Below, piece by piece: positions 60,296 to 64,000 of a stretch of 64,000 nucleotides of DNA. The notes beneath the pieces are model-generated. The model searched no databases. It saw only the letters and a program-made list of their open reading frames with translations, and was not told the DNA's origin. Positions within the stretch are counted from its first letter, which is position 1, and each line of letters starts with the position of its first letter. Both the position numbers and the translations under genes were made by a program. The DNA is taken from the NCBI GenBank assembly GCA_031769625.1, contig JAUIMM010000040.1:15141501-15205500 (forward strand). Direction: 5' to 3'. This stretch comes from Taudactylus pleione (Eukaryota > Chordata > Amphibia > Anura > Myobatrachidae).

Positions 60296-60600
60296 GTTGA
60301 CCCTCCTTTTTTAAGACCTCTGCAATTCACCCTGGCATGCTGTCAATCAAATTATGGGCCACATACTGACTGATGGCTGCCAATTATTGCCTAATCAATG
60401 CTTGGAGTTTGTCAGAATTTGTAGGTTTTTGTTTGTCCACCCGCCTTCTCTTAGGCAAAATTGTGAGTGATCTCACTCCCTTGGCTGAAAAGTAACCCCA
60501 CACATGAATGGTCTCAGGATGCTTTACTGTTGGCCGTCCTCTGCCATCTGCCACTAATGAAGTCATTTCTAGCCCCAGGCATCCCCGAACAGCCAATCAG
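60296..60600 (-). pseudogene. Second Tc1-like transposase relic (internal deletion)
   Basis: On the minus strand GRPTVKHPETIHVWGYFSAKG, VRSLTILPK are typical of the catalytic core of a Tc1-family transposase. This is directly followed by RRRVDKQKPTNSDKLQALIRQ, the region normally much further along, so an internal segment has been deleted. It lies in the opposite orientation to the relic at 59690-60160. Different subfamily by sequence. Confidence 0.82.
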
Positions 60601-60829
60601 CTCATCTCGGTGTGACTTTGGTCTAAAAACCTGGGTTACGCCCTTCAGAGATAAGCCAGGCCAATGACCCAGATTGCAAGTCCCAGGAATAACCCTGGTC
60701 GAATGCAAGATCGCAGACCCTGGACTGTCAACCCAGGTCCACGACCACGTTCGACTAGGCGTGCCCTGGCAAGTTTCCGAATTTTTTACTATATCTGAAA
60801 GAGGTATAAACAACAATAGGTACTGGTAG

Positions 60830-62030
60830 TCAAATCTTTAAGTTCAGGAAAGATAGGGCATCACAGCCTTTCAATTGTACCCATTTTGCAGGGAAAATAG
60901 GAAAACCACAGTAATAGAAAGTACTGTCAAGGTATTACTATTCATGTGGTATTACTGGGGTCATTCTGGGCAGGGTTTAGTTTGCTCTCCCTTCTTTACT
61001 ATCTCTTACTTTAGTTTGGCATCTAATGGAGAATGAAGAGGAGACTAGATGGCTACTCTTCTCAGTCAATTACAGAGCACAGAAATATGGCCTGAAGTAG
61101 TCTGTGCAGTATGACAGTGATGTCATCAGTGGGAGTCACATGCATAGACACAGTCTCTGTCCCCCAATATTGATGTAGCAGCGATGTGTGAGTGACTTAC
61201 AAGACCAGGCCTGTCGTCCCCACTAGTGGACGAGGAAAGCCCTGTCTTTACATTTCGTGAAACGCTCTATAAATGAATACACCCACAGGCTGATTAAGCT
61301 TTAAAGTGGGGTATTTCATTATCTTACATGTGGCTGATGCTGATGTATCTGGATACTTGCCACAGATAATGATAGTTGTACCCCTTCAAAAATGTTCCGG
61401 TTGCAAATGTAATCTAATATCCAGATAGGAGGTACAAAGGTAAATTTTCAATTAGCATATTTTCAATTTTAACTTCCCAAATCATCTCTACTTGCACTAG
61501 CTGTACCTGTGCAGAGAGACAAGGCAGTGCATCAAAGTATACATTATGTGTGGATTATGATCCAAAGAATATAATTCACAATTTTAAATAAAAATATGTT
61601 TTTATTATAACCAACCACAACATTTAACCTTATAATAAGCCTAAAGTCGGAACTTTTAATAATGTGCTCTGTCATGTTCCTACTTTCCCCTGCTGTAAAT
61701 TATTGCTATGGTAGCGGCTTGTTCCCTTCTGTTTTAGGGACATTCTGATGACACTGTGCAACCTCATACTTACCTTTGGAGCAGCATGTCTGATTATTGT
61801 TCCATCATCATTGCTAATCACTGTGGTATCAGCACTCTAGCAGGGGATCCCAGGGAAATTTGATAGGCTTCCCCATACAGGTTAAAATTCTCCTAAGCCT
61901 GGAAGCACTGATACCACTGCAATTAGCATTGCTAATGAGAAACTAAGCAAACGATCCTGTAAATTTAATGTCAAATTTGTATGTATTGAGGACTATAATA
62001 CATACATACATGTACATAGGGGTGTTTTAA
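60830..62030. other. Intronic sequence with one fold-back
   Basis: 61810-61935 contains an imperfect inverted repeat ('ttgctaatcactgtggtatcag' pairs with 'ctgataccactgcaattagca'), probably a small MITE. No supported exon; 61742-61865 is an open plus-strand frame after a tttttag-like acceptor but is not recognised. Confidence 0.45.
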
Positions 62031-62039
62031 AGGAATCAG

Positions 62040-62580
62040 TATGAACTACGCTGGTTGCATGGTTCAAATCCCGACAGCGGAAGCCCGGCAGGGTGAAGAT
62101 CCTGACAGCTAAAAAGGTAAGTATAACTAATCCTTTTCTCCCCCCTAACCCTCCTTTAGGGGTGCCTAACCCTAACCTCCCCCCCTAATGCCTAACTGTA
62201 ACCCACCTCTAAGTGTCTAAACCTAACCCCCTGCAACTGCAGCCTAAACCTAAGTCTCCCAGAGGGGTGCCTAACCCTAACCTCCCCCTGGGGGTGCCTA
62301 ACCCTAATCCTCCCTTCCCATAGCCTAAACCTAACCCTCCTGGGAGGTTGCCTAACCCTAAGTCCCCCCAGGAGCCCTAAAACCTAACCCTTCCTCCCCT
62401 GTCCCCTGTCCGCGCCCGGCTTACCTTCGTTCGTTATGCCGGACGTCAGCTCCCGGCATAGGTCTAATGACAGGCGTCGGGATTTCAATGCCTGTCATTA
62501 GTACCGTGTCAGGATTTGACAGTCGGGAAGCTGGCCGTCGGCATTGCAACCGTTGGCTTCCTGACTGCATCCCATTTTAA
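62040..62580. mobile_element. Telomere-like CCTAACCCTAA-bearing element, copy C
   Basis: 'atggttcaaatcccgacagcgg' on the left and 'cttcctgactgcatcccatt' on the right. 62138-62395 carries roughly ten cctaaccctaa/cctaaacctaa motifs separated by cctccccc/tggggg spacers, then 'ttaccttcgttcg' and the hairpin 'taatgacaggcgtcggga...tgcctgtcatta' at 62465-62502. Confidence 0.7.
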
Positions 62581-62829
62581 GGCAGATGGAGGCCCCTCCC
62601 CCAAACTCACTGTTCAGAAGGTCCCCTCATACCACCTTTAGTTATATTATATATTTAGAAAGATGCTGGATTGTACTAAAGAGAGCAATGACTCTGGCAC
62701 AATAACTGCATTTTTTGCTAGCTCCTGTGCAGGCACAATCTTTCCAAAGATATCGGCAGAAAGATGATGCTGCCAGGCACAAGTGAGGAGTGTCCACTAC
62801 ACAGGCACAGTATTGTATCTGTCTGGGGT

Positions 62830-62895
62830 GCAGGGTGTTTGGCGTGGGACCCCCATTGGCCTGAGTTCATGACACACCCTGCACCCATTATAGAT
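62830..62895 (-). mobile_element. hAT MITE end fragment
   Basis: On the minus strand 'cagtggcatatctataatgggtgcagg' (62858-62895 region) matches the left end of the 2038/37008 family. The rest of the element is absent. Confidence 0.55.
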
Positions 62896-62959
62896 ATGCC
62901 ACTGCATACACATAATAAACTGGAACTCTGAAAGCACTGTCCTGTGTTAGGTTCTTTAT

Positions 62960-63410
62960 ACGGGATCAGTATGATTTACTGCTGGAAGACCGACACTAGT
63001 GAAGATCCCGACTGCGCTAAAGGTAAGTACTAACCTAACCTCCCTCCCTAGTGCCTAACCCCCCTCTAAGTGCCTAAACCTAACCCCCCCTTCCACGCTG
63101 CCTAAACCTAACCTTCCAAGGCGGGTGCCTATCCCTAACCTCCCACCGGGGGAGCCTAACCCTAACCCCCCCTTCCCCTAGCCTAACCCTAACCCTCCAG
63201 GGGGTGCCTAACCCTAAGTCCCCCCCAGGAGCCCCTAATCTAACCCTTCCCCCGCGGCTGTCCGTGCCCGGTGCCCTGCTTACATTTGATCGGGATGCTG
63301 GGCATCGGGCTCCCTGCGTAGGTATAATTACAAGCGCCATGATTTTGACGCCTGTCATTAGACCCTTGCTGGGATTAGATCGTCGGCATCCCGACTGCAC
63401 ACCCTTTATA
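62960..63410. mobile_element. Telomere-like CCTAACCCTAA-bearing element, copy D
   Basis: 'acgggatcagtatgattta' on the left and 'ccgactgcacaccctttat' on the right; 63030-63250 is rich in cctaaccctaa-type motifs. Then 'cttacatttgatcggg' and 'aattacaagcgcc...gacgcctgtcatta'. Same layout as copies B and C. Confidence 0.68.
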
Positions 63411-63411
63411 C

Positions 63412-64000
63412 CCTGCAGACAAAAGAAATATAGCAGATCTCTTGGAGGACTAATATAATGAAAGACCCTTGTGTATTACAGGTCTCTGCATTGTGCAATT
63501 GAACAATATATGGGGATGGAGGGGCTGTGGTAACCTACTGTCACATTCTTATTTGTTGGGAACTAAGTGATTGATTATTCCCCACGTACAAAAAAAATCT
63601 ATGTACTGTAGGTAAACATTGCTTAACACATTGCAGCTTTATATAACTCATCATAAAGTTCTTCTCTAAACCTGTTTAGTAGATCATAATTTACAATCTT
63701 GACAGGTATAGTTATATTTGTATAAACTGCTTGACCAGAAAAGTATCTTTGCCACTGGGGAGATTTACTATTTCAGGCTCAAGTTTCTAAAGTTGTTTTT
63801 GTGATATGCATTATTCATAGAGTTATTCTAGAAATATATTCTTAAGCGTGGTACGAATTAAACTGCTGAAATATGTATTTAGTTTACTTCGAAATAGTAG
63901 TAAATTGTTTCCTATTTGTATAATATATTTAATTAGGATTTTCCAAACCCATTTGTTTTTACAGGAATCATAGATGTAATTTAATACAAAATATGAATAA
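63412..64000. other. AT-rich intronic sequence, nothing recognised
   Basis: No splice-bounded exon, transposon end or tandem repeat stands out. Confidence 0.4.

Overview
The window looks like intronic sequence from a large, transposon-rich vertebrate genome, most likely an amphibian (anuran). This is inferred from the spliced vertebrate gene, its very long introns, and the density of frog-like MITEs, CR1/L2-type LINE tails, Tc1 relics, solo LTRs and Penelope-like ribozyme motifs. There is no prokaryotic operon, CRISPR array or rRNA gene.

The only host gene I can support is CPED1 (cadherin-like and PC-esterase domain-containing 1), on the minus strand. Four internal coding exons are visible, in gene order: 52285-52095, 34684-34570, 29397-29261 and 11806-11586. 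The last three are phase-compatible and encode the start of the C-terminal PC-esterase region, including a GDS nucleophile motif. The phases of the first two do not match, so at least one exon of about 3n+2 bases between 34.7 and 52.1 kb was not found. The first and last exons of the gene lie outside the window or were not recognised.

The rest is layered repeats. 0-9 kb: a hAT MITE (2038-2380), a MITE family with GGGCCTGATTCAG ends, a 1.18-kb solo LTR (6179-7358) inserted into one of these and carrying a tRNA-Glu-like sequence, and the first hairpin-chain element. 10-16 kb: CPED1 exon, a 2.1-kb hAT element expanded by a 1.4-kb minisatellite, and an antisense CR1/L2-like reverse transcriptase relic split by a MITE. 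17-29 kb: more hairpin-chain elements, hAT MITEs, a 170-bp-armed palindrome with two hammerhead-like motifs, and CPED1 exon GQWVV. 31-35 kb: Gypsy gag relic, two hairpin-chain elements, CPED1 exon DCGFI. 36-52 kb: hAT MITEs, a 1.74-kb insertion between 295-bp direct repeats, a third near-identical hairpin-chain copy, LINE tails and CPED1 exon 52.1 kb. 53-64 kb: a 39-bp minisatellite interrupted by a solo LTR, Tc1 transposase relics and two copies of a family containing telomere-like CCTAACCCTAA runs.

The most unusual signal is the roughly 550-bp hairpin-chain family (five full-length and two damaged copies). These elements consist almost entirely of about twelve consecutive stem-loops, and divergent copies show paired changes in both arms. 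Second are the hammerhead-ribozyme-like cores in several retroelement relics.
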